From contig NC_073695.1 of NCBI RefSeq assembly GCF_029784165.1, forward strand, positions 97,631,485-97,695,484: a stretch of DNA of 64,000 bases. The letters are read 5' to 3'. Source of the DNA: Wyeomyia smithii (taxonomy: Eukaryota > Arthropoda > Insecta > Diptera > Culicidae). The notes below the pieces were generated by a model. The model searched no databases and was not told the DNA's origin. It saw only the letters and a list, made by a program, of their open reading frames with translations. Below are positions 45,938 through 56,666 of the stretch, piece after piece. Position 1 is the stretch's first letter. Every line of letters begins with the position of its first letter. The position numbers and the translations under genes were made by a program.

Positions 45938-47144
45938 TTATGCTGTGTGACACTCGGTGGAAGCTGTCAGCGACCGTTGACGTTTGCTGTTGTTTATTTC
46001 TGTACTCCGCTTGACGTGTTGCATGATTGCTGTATATGTTGTGCTTAAGCCTTCAACACCACTGCGTTTGTTTACCGTATGATCGTTCGTGATAATGTGG
46101 CACATTTCCAACACGTTCAACGCTGTTTTTCGCCTATGTTCATCCAGGATACACACCTCATTCAACTTGAATGAATGGTTCTCGTCGATGCTGTGTTGGA
46201 GTAAAGCAGTTTTTTCCCTCAGGTGATGTATTTTGGCAATAGTAGATGGGCTGGTGGCATGTTCGTTTGACTTGAGCTCATCCAGTTTTTTAATGTTTGA
46301 CCGGTGGTTGCTGATTCTTGTTTTGAGATGCTGTGTAGTGAGTCCAACATAGCACGCATCGCAGTTGGCACAGGGAATTTTGTAAATGACGTTGCTGCGA
46401 TCTAATGTTGCGATCCGATCTTTGGTGTTCGTGAACAAATGGTTTATGGTGTGCTCATTACGTGTAGCGAGGGTAATTTCTGGGAAATCTATACGCAGTG
46501 ATTTCTTTATGCGCGCCGTTAATCTGTCGATGTAGGGCATAGGTTTGTATGTTGTTGGCAATGTTTCTGCTGGGGCATCTTGTACGTTCTTCCTTATTAG
46601 TCTGTTCTGCAATCTATTTCGCAGCGATAAAGGATAGTGGTTGACCTTAAGATGTTCGTCTATGATGTCGTTGATCGCTTTTGGGGGAGGTTTGTGCTGA
46701 GTTTTCGTACTCTCATGATAAAGTTGGCAACCACATTCATTTTCATATGCAACGGGTGACAAGAGAAAAAGTCCAGGAATCTACCCGAGGCCATGGGTTT
46801 GGAATACCATTCCGTTTTGATGGACTGGTCTGCTTTGCGGACTAGCACCATGTCGAGATATGGAATTCTACCTTCCTCTTCTCTTTCACACGTAAACTGT
46901 AGGTTGCTGTCATAGCTATAAAAACATCTAGAACTTCTTCGACTTTGTCTGCGGGCACAGCAAGGATTAAGTCATTTACATATTTTTTCAAATGTGGGAG
47001 CGGGAAATTCAACCGTTCTACCACTTCTTCAAGCAATAATTCCATAACTAAATCAGCTGCAGTTGGCGAGAAGGGATTCCCCATGGCGGTTCCAGAGATC
47101 TGTTTGAAGTACTGTCCACGAAATGAAAAGTAGCTACATTCCAT
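45938..47144 (-). pseudogene. Penelope-like RT/GIY-YIG protein, copy 1, 5'-truncated
   Basis: Minus-strand pieces: 47,144-46,842 gives RT motif B ('SGTAMGNPFSPTAADLVMEL') and motif C 'KKYVNDLIL'. A linker piece follows ('KTEWYSKPMASGRFLDFFSC'). Then 46,762-45,938 contains the GIY-YIG endonuclease ('IYKIPCANCDACYVGLTTQ', 'RISNHRSNI'). Two frameshifts separate the pieces (near 46,855 and 46,690). The usual YVDD of Penelope RTs reads YVND, losing the first catalytic aspartate. RT motifs before B are absent because the copy is truncated near 47,166. Confidence 0.88.
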
Positions 47145-47176
47145 GCAGAAATTTACAATTTCAATGAAACCCAGAC

Positions 47177-48912
47177 ACGATTATTGTTCAGTCTGACAAG
47201 GGAAAACAAACCGTTATAATGTACGAGAATGATTACAACTCAAAAATGCTACACCTACTGTCTGATGAGAACACATACAAGTCCACTAAAACCAACCCCA
47301 CATCAGGTTTTCAAAAGCAAAACAACGATTTGGTAAATCGACTGCTAAACTTAGAGTTGGTTGATTCAACAACAGCCTATCAGCTACGCACCTTGTCATC
47401 GCATTGCCCAAGAATATATGGACTACCGAAAGCACATAAGCAGGACCTACCGCTCCGGCCAGTCGTACCCAACATCGGAGGACCATCATACATGCTGTCT
47501 AAATATATTGGACGCATCGTGCGAGCATCGATTGAGTGTGAGTATAATGTAACAGACTCTTTCAGTTTCTGCGAGTACATTAATACGGTACGACTGCCAC
47601 CAAGCTACATTCTTATTTCGTTGGATGTGGTATCTCTATTCATTTGCATACCCAGGAGTCTAGTAATACACACAATAATAACCAAATGGGATAGAATCAA
47701 ACGACACACGAAAATCAACCTTGATTTTTTCATTGAAATTGTAAATTTCTGCATGGAATATAGCTACTTCTCATTTCGTGAACAGTACTTCAAACAGATC
47801 TCTGGAACCGCCATGGGGAATCCCTTCTCGCCAACTGCAGCTGATTTAGTTATGGAATTATTGCTTGAAGAAGTGGTAGAACGGTTGAATTTCGCGCTCT
47901 CACTTTTGAAAAAATATGTATGTATGACTTAATCCTTGCTGTGCCCGCAGACAAAGTCGAAGAAGTTCTAGATGTTTTTAATAGCTATGACAGCAACCTA
48001 CAGTTTACGTGTGAAAGAGAAGAGGAAGGTAGAATTCCATATCTCGACATGGTGCTAGTCCGCAAAGCAGACCAGTCCATTAAAACGGAATGGTATTCCA
48101 AACCCATGGCCTCGGGTAGATTCCTGGACTTTTTCTCTTGTCACCCGTTGCATATGAAAATGAATGTGGTTGCCAACTTTATCATGAGAGTACGAAAACT
48201 CAGCACAAACCTCCCCCCAAAAGCGATCAACGACATCATAGACGAACATCTTAAGGTCAACCACTATCCTTTATCGCTGCGAAATAGATTGCAGAACAGA
48301 CTAATGAGGAAGAACGTACAAGATGCCCCAGCAGAAACATTGCCAACAACATACAAACCTATGCCCTACATCGACAGATTAACGGCGCGCATAAAGAAAT
48401 CACTGCGTATAGATTTCCCAGAAATTACCCTCGCTACACGTAATGAGCACACCATAAACCATTTGTTCACGAACACCAAAGATCGGATCGCAACATTAGA
48501 TCGCAGCAACGTCATTTACAAAATTCCCTGTGCCAACTGCGATGCGTGCTATGTTGGACTCACTACACAGCATCTCAAAACAAGAATCAGCAACCACCGG
48601 TCAAACATTAAAAAACTGGATGAGCTCAAGTCAAACGAACATGCCACCAGCCCATCTACAATTGCCAAAATACATCACCTGAGGGAAAAAACTGCTTTAC
48701 TCCAACACAGCATCGACGAGAACCATTCATTCAAGTTGAATGAGGTGTGTATCCTGGATGAACATAGGCGAAAAACAGCGTTGAACGTGTTGGAAATGTG
48801 CCACATTATCACGAACGATCATACGGTAAACAAACGCAGTGATGTTGAAGGCTTAAGCACAACATATACAGCAATCATGCAACACGTCAAGCGGAGTCAG
48901 AGTTGCCAATAA
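47177..48912 (+). pseudogene. Penelope-like RT/GIY-YIG protein, copy 2, 5'-truncated
   Basis: This copy begins further upstream in the protein: 'TIIVQSDKGKQTVIM', 'YGLPKAHK', motif A 'ILISLDVVSLF', motif B 'SGTAMGNPFSPTAADL'. The frame is then broken at motif C by a small insertion (extra 'tgta' near 47,918). It continues in another frame from 47,920 through the linker and the GIY-YIG domain. The C-terminus is replaced at 48,898 by a hAT MITE, which adds four foreign residues and a stop. The shared region is nearly identical to copy 1. Confidence 0.88.
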
Positions 48913-49682
48913 AATTTTCAATTTAACTGGAAAAAGGCCGAAGAAAAAACTGGAAAAAACTGGATTCCAAATAAATTTGTAAAAAAGCAATAAAATGATT
49001 TTGAGAGAGCTTTTTTGTTATGGAAACTAAATCCAGTGTCAGTTTCGAATACAGCAACCAACGAAATAACTCTTCGCACAAAATTACTCATTTTAATCAG
49101 AACTGTTTTGTTTCGGGCTTACATTTTTTTAAATTATGGACTGGAAAATTTCCTCTAACAGCAGCAGAATTTAAAATTACGCAATCAATCTACCTCAAAA
49201 TTAAGAAAATAGAGCTTTTTCATTTACTTTTATCTTCAACAAAAGTATTGACGCAGCATTTTCTTCCGTTACATCAGTGAAGTTTAAATTTCAATTATTT
49301 CTGACTTCGCTATCTTTTGGTATCTAATTCTTCTAACAATTTTGCTACGCCACAGAAAATAAATAGAAGATTTTTTCACGGTGTGATAAATTTGTTTGGT
49401 TTTATCTCAACCATGTCATGCAGTCTTTAATTAGATCGTGTTTCGTGCGAGAAGATAGAATACTGAAAAAGCTGTTAGAAATTGTCAAAATAATTTATCA
49501 ATCTACAAAACTTACGTTTTAAAAATACTTCCGGAAACCAATCGGAGCTTGAGTGAATAAAAAACTGGATAAAACTGGCAATTATCTGAAAAAACTGGAA
49601 GATTTTGGGAATAAACTGTTTGACTGGATCACTTGAAAAAAACTGGAGGAATCCAGTTTAAACTGGAACATTGGCAACCCTG
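48898..49682. mobile_element. hAT MITE inside Penelope copy 2
   Basis: Ends CAGAGTTGCCAAT (left) and CAGGGTTGCCAAT (right, reversed), with a perfect 8-bp duplication AGCGGAGT at 48,890-48,897 and 49,683-49,690. Copy 1 shows the empty site. Subterminal 'aactgga' motifs occur repeatedly near both ends, as expected for hAT transposase binding sites. 785 bp, no transposase. Confidence 0.93.
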
Positions 49683-50319
49683 AGCGGAGTACAGAAATAA
49701 ACAACATCAAACGTCAACGGTCGCTGACAGCTTCCACCGAGTGTCACACAGCATAACTTGTGCGCAATAGAGTTTGCATGCAAGGTTGCTGGTTACGGAA
49801 AAAATGGTTTAGTATGATTGAGAGTGCTACGAGTTCCGCTTCGTTAAAGTGTACAAATTTTAATTTGTTTTTTTTTTTTTAATTTGCATAATTTAAGAAG
49901 CATGAATTGTATTTGATATCATGTTTAGCTAATTTAATGTATTTTTGGATGTTCTGTTAGGATGATTACTTTCTGTTTTGACAATTAATGCTCTAGCCGA
50001 AGAACCACTTCACAGGAAAATGGTCCTCTCGGTAATGATGTTATGTGCATAATTTATGTATTTGTTTCTAAAAATCGTTTTGATCTTAATTTACTTGTAG
50101 AGCCTTGATAAAGAATATATATTATTCGAAACGACGGTGTAAGAGAAAAAATATCGTTTTCTTTTCACATTTTAAAGACTGCGAGGCCGAAAGAAACTCC
50201 CCTGAAACATTTAACTGACAAATATACTGTATTTTTCGAATAATTGATTCCATTATCACTGCTTGAAAGCAAGGCATGATAGCAATCTAATTGTGCTCGA
50301 AAATGAATAACTTTTGAAT

Positions 50320-50655
50320 CAGGGATGCTACGGATGTGATTTTTCAGACATCTACAGGTGCGGATGCGAATGCAGATATGTGATTACGGATGCAGATGTG
50401 AATGCGAATGTCGATTCTCATGCGGATATTCCACATTCACGGATGCGGATGCGGATATCCGTAACATCTCAGGTGTTTTATTTCGCGTATTTCGCATGAC
50501 AAATCGACAAACAGCAAATACGCCAAGGAAAATTTTGCTACAAAATTTTTTTAAGCGATATTTTTTTCCAACATCCGCATGCAGATGCAGATGCGGATGC
50601 AAATGCGGATGTTCCGCATTTACGGATGCGGATGCGGATATCCGTTACATCCCTA
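50320..50655. mobile_element. MITE with GATGCG hexanucleotide repeats
   Basis: Left 'CAGGGATGCTACGGAT' and right, reversed, 'TAGGGATGTAACGGAT' form inverted ends. The interior has two blocks of GCGGAT/GATGCA hexamers (50,353-50,463 and 50,574-50,650). The ends look hAT-like, but no 8-bp duplication was found. The long open frames follow the hexamer and are not genes. Confidence 0.6.
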
Positions 50656-50849
50656 GTAATGATGAAGATTCGTTAGTAAAACAAAATAACATTAAAATTT
50701 GGAGAACTAAGTTATGTTTGATAGAAGCTCAAAAACATAATTTTCAACAATGATTACTCACGTACTTTCACTTATGGTGGCAGATCATAGAGATCCTATG
50801 TCGAATCCAGAATATGCCTCCATAAATCAGGGCCTCGGGCTGCTCTTTT

Positions 50850-52700
50850 TCAGTCACTCGTTACACCCGCTGCTCGGGCATCTTCGTCGACAGCACACAT
50901 CCAAAGCGTACTGGGTCTGCCTCGAAGCAGTCGTCCCCTATCCGGGTCTCTGTAGAACATTATCTTTACAGCCATACGTACTACGTGGTCCGCCCGCTGT
51001 AACCTGCCATGTTTCATCAGCATGACAATCTCGGCGTGTTTGTATACTTCGTACAGCTCGTGATTCAGGCGCCTACGCCACACATTATTTTCTTGTTTGG
51101 CAGCGAGTATTGATAGCCTGATAATACTCTCGAAGACCGCAAGCGCACACCGATCGGCCTCCTTCCACATCCACGATTCATGTCCGTAGCGCATTACCGG
51201 CAGGGTCAACGCCCTGAAGAGCGCAAATTTCGTTCTGGTCTGTGTGCTGTGGGACCAAAACTGGCTACGCAATCCGTAATAAGCCCTGTTCACACGTTAC
51301 GCGTTTACCACCGCCGCACCAGTGTTTATGGTTGGTTCTAGAGGTGTGAAAAATGGTTCACTATAGTGAGCGGATCAGAGCGGTTCCGCTCACTAAGATG
51401 AACTAGTTCTATTTAACAGCTCACTCGCTCTTTTCGTTCCTACATAATTTTTGGTTTTTATCAGTGTAGCTAATTATCAGACACCGCAAGCGAGAGCCAG
51501 GTGAAAGCTTTACACCCGATTTGCCAAGCGCAAGGTCGCGCGCAAAATTACAATAGAACTCCCAGAAACAAGCTGCAACCAAACGTCTGCCCTGATATGC
51601 ATGACTTGCATTTTTCATCACCCAGCCACCAGCCAGCCGCAAGAGCATGCAAAAAAAACAACTTGCAACAGTCCATACACAGGTACACGGGTTGACTAGC
51701 GCCGAGTACGCACACGAATGGATGTGGAACGAAAAGAACGAAAGAACTGATTCACTGATCTGGCAATCCGCTCGCAGGCTGATCAAAAGATTCAGTTCTT
51801 TGAAAGAGCGAATTCTTCGCTCTCAGAAGAACTGGTTCTTCCGATGACTCTTTTGTTCAGCTCGCAGGCAATCCGCTCGCGATCAGAAGATTTCGATCTT
51901 TCAAAGAACTGATTTTCTGATCAGCTCGGGAGCGGGTTGTCTGCATAGATTCAAAAGATCAGTGAACCAGTTCTTTCGCTCTTTTCGTTCCACTTTTCGT
52001 TTGCGTCCCGGCGTTAGCCAGCCCGTGTGCTGTGTGTGAACTGTGGCAAGTAGATTTTATTTTTTATTCCCGCGGCGGGTGGATGGTTATGCATAGGAGA
52101 GCAGGCAGCCGGCGGTAGCTATTTTCTGGGAGTTCTATTGCAGTGTCGCACGCCGCTTTGCGCTTGGGGTGTAAAACATTCATATGGCTCTCGCTTGCGG
52201 TGTCTAATCAACAAAATCGGCTTCAGCTTTTTGCTTGAAGTAAGGGGTGAGCTACCGCTCTTTAAAAAAGAGCGATAGATCACTCACTCACTTTGAAGAA
52301 CCAGCTCTTTAGATCAGTTCGTGAGCGGATTGCCCACCTCTAGCTTGGTTCAATTCTAGCAGCTCTCCCTCTAAGAGCCGTAAATTCCTGCTCCACAGCT
52401 CTACAATTAACACTGATGATATTGATGTTATCCGCGAAGCCTAGAGGCATGTGAGACTCGTACAACACCTTCCAAGGCTATGTTGATCATCAAGTTCGCC
52501 CGTTTCCTTGCTTCAGACTATCCAACGTTACAAACGCGTTCAAAATTTCGCCCGCTGTCCTGACGCTTGATATGAAACCGTCAAGGGTCGCATAACCCAG
52601 CTCTTTCAGTTTTGTTGGGAGCCCATGTTCAAGCATAATCTCCCACAACTCGTTGCGTTTCTTTGACTCGTACGCCACCTTAAATACTTTGTTCGCCGCA
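50850..52700 (-). pseudogene. RTE-type LINE relic, interrupted
   Basis: Minus-strand order: 'VAYESKKRNELWEIMLEHGL' and 'FVTLDSLKQGN' (52,690-52,495), then 'HMPLGFADNINIISVN' and 'AARIEPS' (to about 52,355). A 1-kb insertion follows. Then come 'NRAYYGLRSQFWSHS', 'RTKFALFRALTLPVMRYGHE' and 'RRLNHELYEVYKHAEIV' (51,293-50,850). FADD reads FADN and frameshifts are present. It matches the LINE at 19,735-21,245 closely in order and motif. Confidence 0.82.
51339..52342. mobile_element. hAT-like foldback element inside the RTE relic
   Basis: Ends TAGAGGTGTGAAAA (left) and TAGAGGTGGGCAAT (right, reversed). The flanks are ggttggttc and gcttggttc (8 of 9 matching), consistent with a hAT duplication with drift. 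Internally, 51,479-51,574 and 52,122-52,204 are inverted copies of each other ('agacaccgcaagcgagagcc', 'aatagaactcccagaa'). Many 'agaactg/gatca' and 'gagcg' motifs crowd the subterminal parts. No coding capacity. Confidence 0.7.
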
Positions 52701-53085
52701 GAACGCCAGTTAGTCTTAAACTGCATCTCGTTGACTCTGGTGTGTTGAAAGGACTCATGTCCTTTGGCACCAACTGGACGTTGTTCGCGGCATACCACTC
52801 CATGCCCTTTTCTCGGCAATGACATGATGCCGAATCCGGCCAAAACAACGGAACAACTGTGTTGGTTGAGGAAAGACAACAGACGTTTTTTCAAGTACTC
52901 TATAAATTTCCTGGTTGACGGAGCCTTTCGCGATAAAAATGTTGCTCTTCAAACCACAGGAACAGATGGCCTGCCACATGAAATAGCAAATTTCCACAGC
53001 TTATTATTCCTGTCCAGGAAGGTGTTAGAAGTCCGCCTTGACGTAAGTTTCATCAGCTTGTAGCACGCAATAAAACTTCAGGCGT
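52690..53085 (-). pseudogene. DD37E-mariner-like transposase fragment
   Basis: Minus-strand pieces in shifting frames: 'WQAICSCGLKSNIFIAKGSV', 'NQEIYR', 'LLSFLNQHSCSVV', 'FWPDSASCH', 'GMEWYAANNVQLVPKD'. They cover the segment with the second catalytic aspartate. A frameshift lies near WPDSAS, and it runs directly into the RTE relic at about 52,690, so it is truncated. Confidence 0.75.
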
Positions 53086-53290
53086 CGTACACAAATTACG
53101 TAACGCATGAGGAAAGAAGGGGGGGTTTAAGTTTGCATTACTTATTGTTACATAGAAGGAGGGGGGTTATGTAACTGTGATTTTCATTCAAAATCGAAAA
53201 TTTTGGGGGTTCAGCGTTACGTAATTTTGGGGGGGAGTCATATCGAACGTTATTTATCGTTACATAGGGGGGAGGGGATCTAAAATCTAG
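53070..53290. repeat. G-run-rich repeat fragment
   Basis: Starts 'gtcgtacacaaattacgtaa', with repeated 'gttacataga' and 'cgttacgtaattttggggg' and several G7-G8 runs. It looks like one side of a MITE, but the matching inverted end is missing. Confidence 0.4.
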
Positions 53291-54169
53291 TTTATAAGCT
53301 CTGCGCAATTTGTTCAGGTTCTGCTAATGTTTACGTGTCCTAAAATACAACTTTGGTTAGGTTCACGTGCCTGTCAAAGTTAACGCTTGCATGGCCGGTT
53401 AGCATTGGGCGATACGACGGAGAGTATCGATACTTCAGTATCGATACCCGAGAAACCAAAAGTATCGAGATACCCAAAATATCGGTCAAAAAGTATCGAT
53501 ACCAGAAGTATCGATACAATAGCTGAGATCATATTTTGAATTTTTGATATTTACATTTACTGAAAACCAGTAATCGATTCAGTGATTCGCGAAAATACAG
53601 CAAAACTATTTGCTGAACAGAAAACAGTAAATGAATGTTTGCTGGAATCCAGCAAAAGAATTGATATGGCAAAAAATGTACGTCAAGCTGTCATTAGTAA
53701 AACGCGCCAAATCGCTGTGCAGCTGGTACGGGATCATCGCTTAGCCCCTGATAGCGAATATGGGACCATAGCTAAGTCCTTGTTGGGCTAGATGAGCTTA
53801 AAAGTTGAAAAGTTGAAAAGTTGAAATCCGATGGGCGGATGGAATCTGGTGCCTGACGGAAACATGGTTCCCTTGAACTAACTGGTTAACCAGCAAATTG
53901 ATTTATGCTTTGCTGAATGAACAGCAAATTGTCATAGCTGACAACCAGCAAGCAAGCAACTTTTATGCAATTGAGCATTACTGAATAATTAGCAAATTTC
54001 ATTTTGCTGAACAGATTGCTGAAAGCACAGCACACCAAAAATCAGCAACATTTTGGTGGTTTCCAGCAATAAAAATTTGATTTGCCGACTTTTTGTTGTT
54101 TTTCTGGTATCTATCCGCATTCTCTAGAGCAGCGTGAATCAAATGACTTCACAAACAAATACATACAGG

Positions 54170-56666
54170 CAGAGCCGGATTTACGATTGTGGGGGCCCGG
54201 GGCCCAGTTTACAGTGGGGGCCCCAGAATAAAACAAACCCGTTTTTTATCGTACGAGTTAAAAACACTTATTTCTCATTGGAAAGTTACCAAAAATTCGC
54301 TAGAAAATTTTCTTACGAGTTTTTTTTTGCAGAGAACTTATTGATTGAATAATCAACATTCAGCTCCTTCAGAATATTGTACTCTCAACTTGACAATGCT
54401 AAGTTTGACAGCCTTTCACTCTTCATAGTCGTACGCAACCTATTTTCAATCAGTTTCATCTTCGATAAAGACCTTTCTCCAGTTGCGTTCGAGATCATTA
54501 GGCTCAAATAAATAAATGTATGCAACTGCTTGAAATCCGGGATTTTTTTCTTGATATCTGAAAAATAAAAACCTACCGCAATTCGAAAAAAATGCGATCC
54601 GCGAGCAAAAATTTGCACACAATTTGAGAAAGACTGCGCAAATATAAGGCTACGCTGGCAATAATCTACAGAACCTAGGAAAAAACTAGGGGTAAGCGGG
54701 GTAAGACCGCCCCCTTAAGCAATTCTGTTTATAGAAAAAAAAGTTGCGGCTGCAATTTCATTTTTTCTTCGCTAAGAGGTTCTTCTATTCAATACCCGCA
54801 TTTAAAAAATAAGAACTGAAATACTTTTGTTTATTTTCCAGTTTTTTTTTTCAATTTTTAAAAATTCATTGAAAATGTGCAGATCTTTTTCATGCGGGGT
54901 AAGCCCGCCCACCAGCGGGGTAAGATCGCCCACCATTTTTTGAGGATAAACAATATTTTTAGGGCCGAAACGGTTGATTTTATCGGTATAGTGTCTCTGA
55001 CAAAGTTGTGGATGGTATTTTTTTTTTCTTTTTAAATAAAATATACACTGTGAAAAATCTGAAAAAAAAATTTCTAAGTTCAACTTACTTTGTTTTCTGA
55101 TTATTCAAGTTCAGATCAATGTTTAGGTAACTTTTTTGGTTTTCAAAATAAATAGATTTTTCAGAATTGGGGGTTTTCAAGATATTTAATTCATAATATA
55201 CCTATCTTTAAGCTAAAAATTAAAACTCATTTAACCTGTCTGTATGATTCTTTTGAAGACTTATTATGTATAGAAAAATACTAATAATTATTCTTTCGTT
55301 TATTTATATTTTCAACTTTCTATGTTTTTTTTTGAAGAACAAAATTATCAACGACTCTATACACCAAACAAACCGTCCAAAAAAAAATTCTTCACAAAAA
55401 TTTAGCTATTAATATTTCTATTACTCCATGATCCAACAACCATAAAATTTTAGCTTACCTTTTGTAGATTTTACAGGCAAAAACATATTTTTTCAAATAA
55501 ATTTAAAAAAAATATATTTTTAATTCTATTCTTATATCTTTTCTTTAAATTTTTCTAGAGTGTGTATTTTTTTCGGAAGTAAAAAACTACTATTTTCAAT
55601 TCTGCCGGAGACGTCATACCAATCAAACAAACCGTCATGGCTCTAAAATCATTTTGGTTCATTAACACCATTTTCACACAGGTTTACTTTTTTCAAAAAT
55701 AAGTCTTGTTAAAATATATTACTAGAAAAGCTTCAACCAAATCGAAAATGGTCGATTAACATCGATGTCTTATGTGGCTTGAAGTTGCTTTACTGATCCT
55801 GTAAATATTCCTTTGTAGTGTCGAGGCATTTGGGTCTTGAAGTAAAACAACAAGCAGTTGGATACGTGGCGGTTTTACCCCTTGTAATTACAAGATTACT
55901 CATGGCCTTCGATATTCCCGAAAGAAGATAGATTCAGGCAAGCGATTAAACGTATATTCACGAACAAAACAATAGATTTTTAGACTGTAAAACCTTAAGT
56001 CCCGTTGCCGCAAAACAATAGCGCATTGACTGGTTGCCAGCTGAAAGGTTGTTTTTGATTATTTCTGCGACCGTTCGCGCACTATCGAACCAGAAAAACG
56101 TGCAAAATGTTATGTAATTATACTGTGACAGACACGTTAAAGAAATTTTTCAATTATTTTATAACTTGGTAGTAAAACTACAGTGGGCGGTCTTACCCCG
56201 CAGGGCGGTCTTACCCTGTTTACCCCTACACACTTCTGCAGGTCAATAAAATCTGCACACGAACTCTGAAAATCTGCATTTTGCAACCCAAATCTAGTAT
56301 CCCTGATTCGGACAGGTAAACTTATTTTCGGAATCAACAGCAATGTATTAAAAAAACTTGTGGATTATCTTCTTTCCTGCTTGATTTCCCATGCGCGCTG
56401 GTTCGATTCAAATGGTGTGTTAATGTGTGTCATTCCAAGAGAATCGAAGGTGAAATCTTATGGATGTGGTTGTGATATTGGCGCTCGCGAAAAAATAACA
56501 CTGAAGGAAAGTTTCAGATTGAAATGGTCTGTTCAAATTTTCTTACTGTAAATTGAACTTTTGATTGAATCTCATTTTTGATAGAGAAAAAAACTTTTTC
56601 TCGTTTTGTGGGGGCCCCAAAAATGGGGGGGCCCGGGGCCCGGGCCCCCCCTTAAATCCGGCTCTG
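54170..56666 (-). mobile_element. 2.5-kb hAT element with transposase remnant
   Basis: Ends CAGAGCCGGATTTA on both sides, then 'gggggcccggggccc' runs. A perfect 8-bp duplication CATACAGG lies at 54,162-54,169 and 56,667-56,674. The minus strand holds the C-terminal end of a hAT transposase. The rest of the interior is AT-rich with no readable transposase core. Confidence 0.93.
54385..54618 (-). pseudogene. hAT transposase C-terminal fragment
   Basis: Contains 'FIYLSLMISNATGERSLSKM', 'KLIENRLRTTMKSERLSNLA', the C-terminal dimerisation block typical of hAT transposases (pattern near '..ERSFS.LK.IK..LRSTM...RL..L'). It is closest in style to the ZMYM/52 kDa repressor-like branch. The N-terminal zinc finger and catalytic residues are not readable upstream, so this is a remnant. 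Confidence 0.85.

Larger units (their letters stand above)
45462..50203. mobile_element. Inverted dimer of Penelope-like elements
   Basis: Two Penelope-like copies lie head to head, 5' ends together at about 47,167, with matching 3' ends outward ('tcaggggagtttctttcggc' at 45,488; its complement ending 50,205). A 13-bp sequence, gaaacatttaact, lies just outside each end (45,449-45,461 and 50,204-50,216), as if the pair inserted as one unit. A 26-bp extra segment (45,462-45,487) sits only at the left end. Inverted partial copies and short terminal extensions are known for Penelope elements. Confidence 0.8.

Noticed and set aside
50358..50753. 131-codon frame with CRCGCKCGC-like residues
   Set aside because: It translates the GATGCG hexanucleotide repeat of the MITE.
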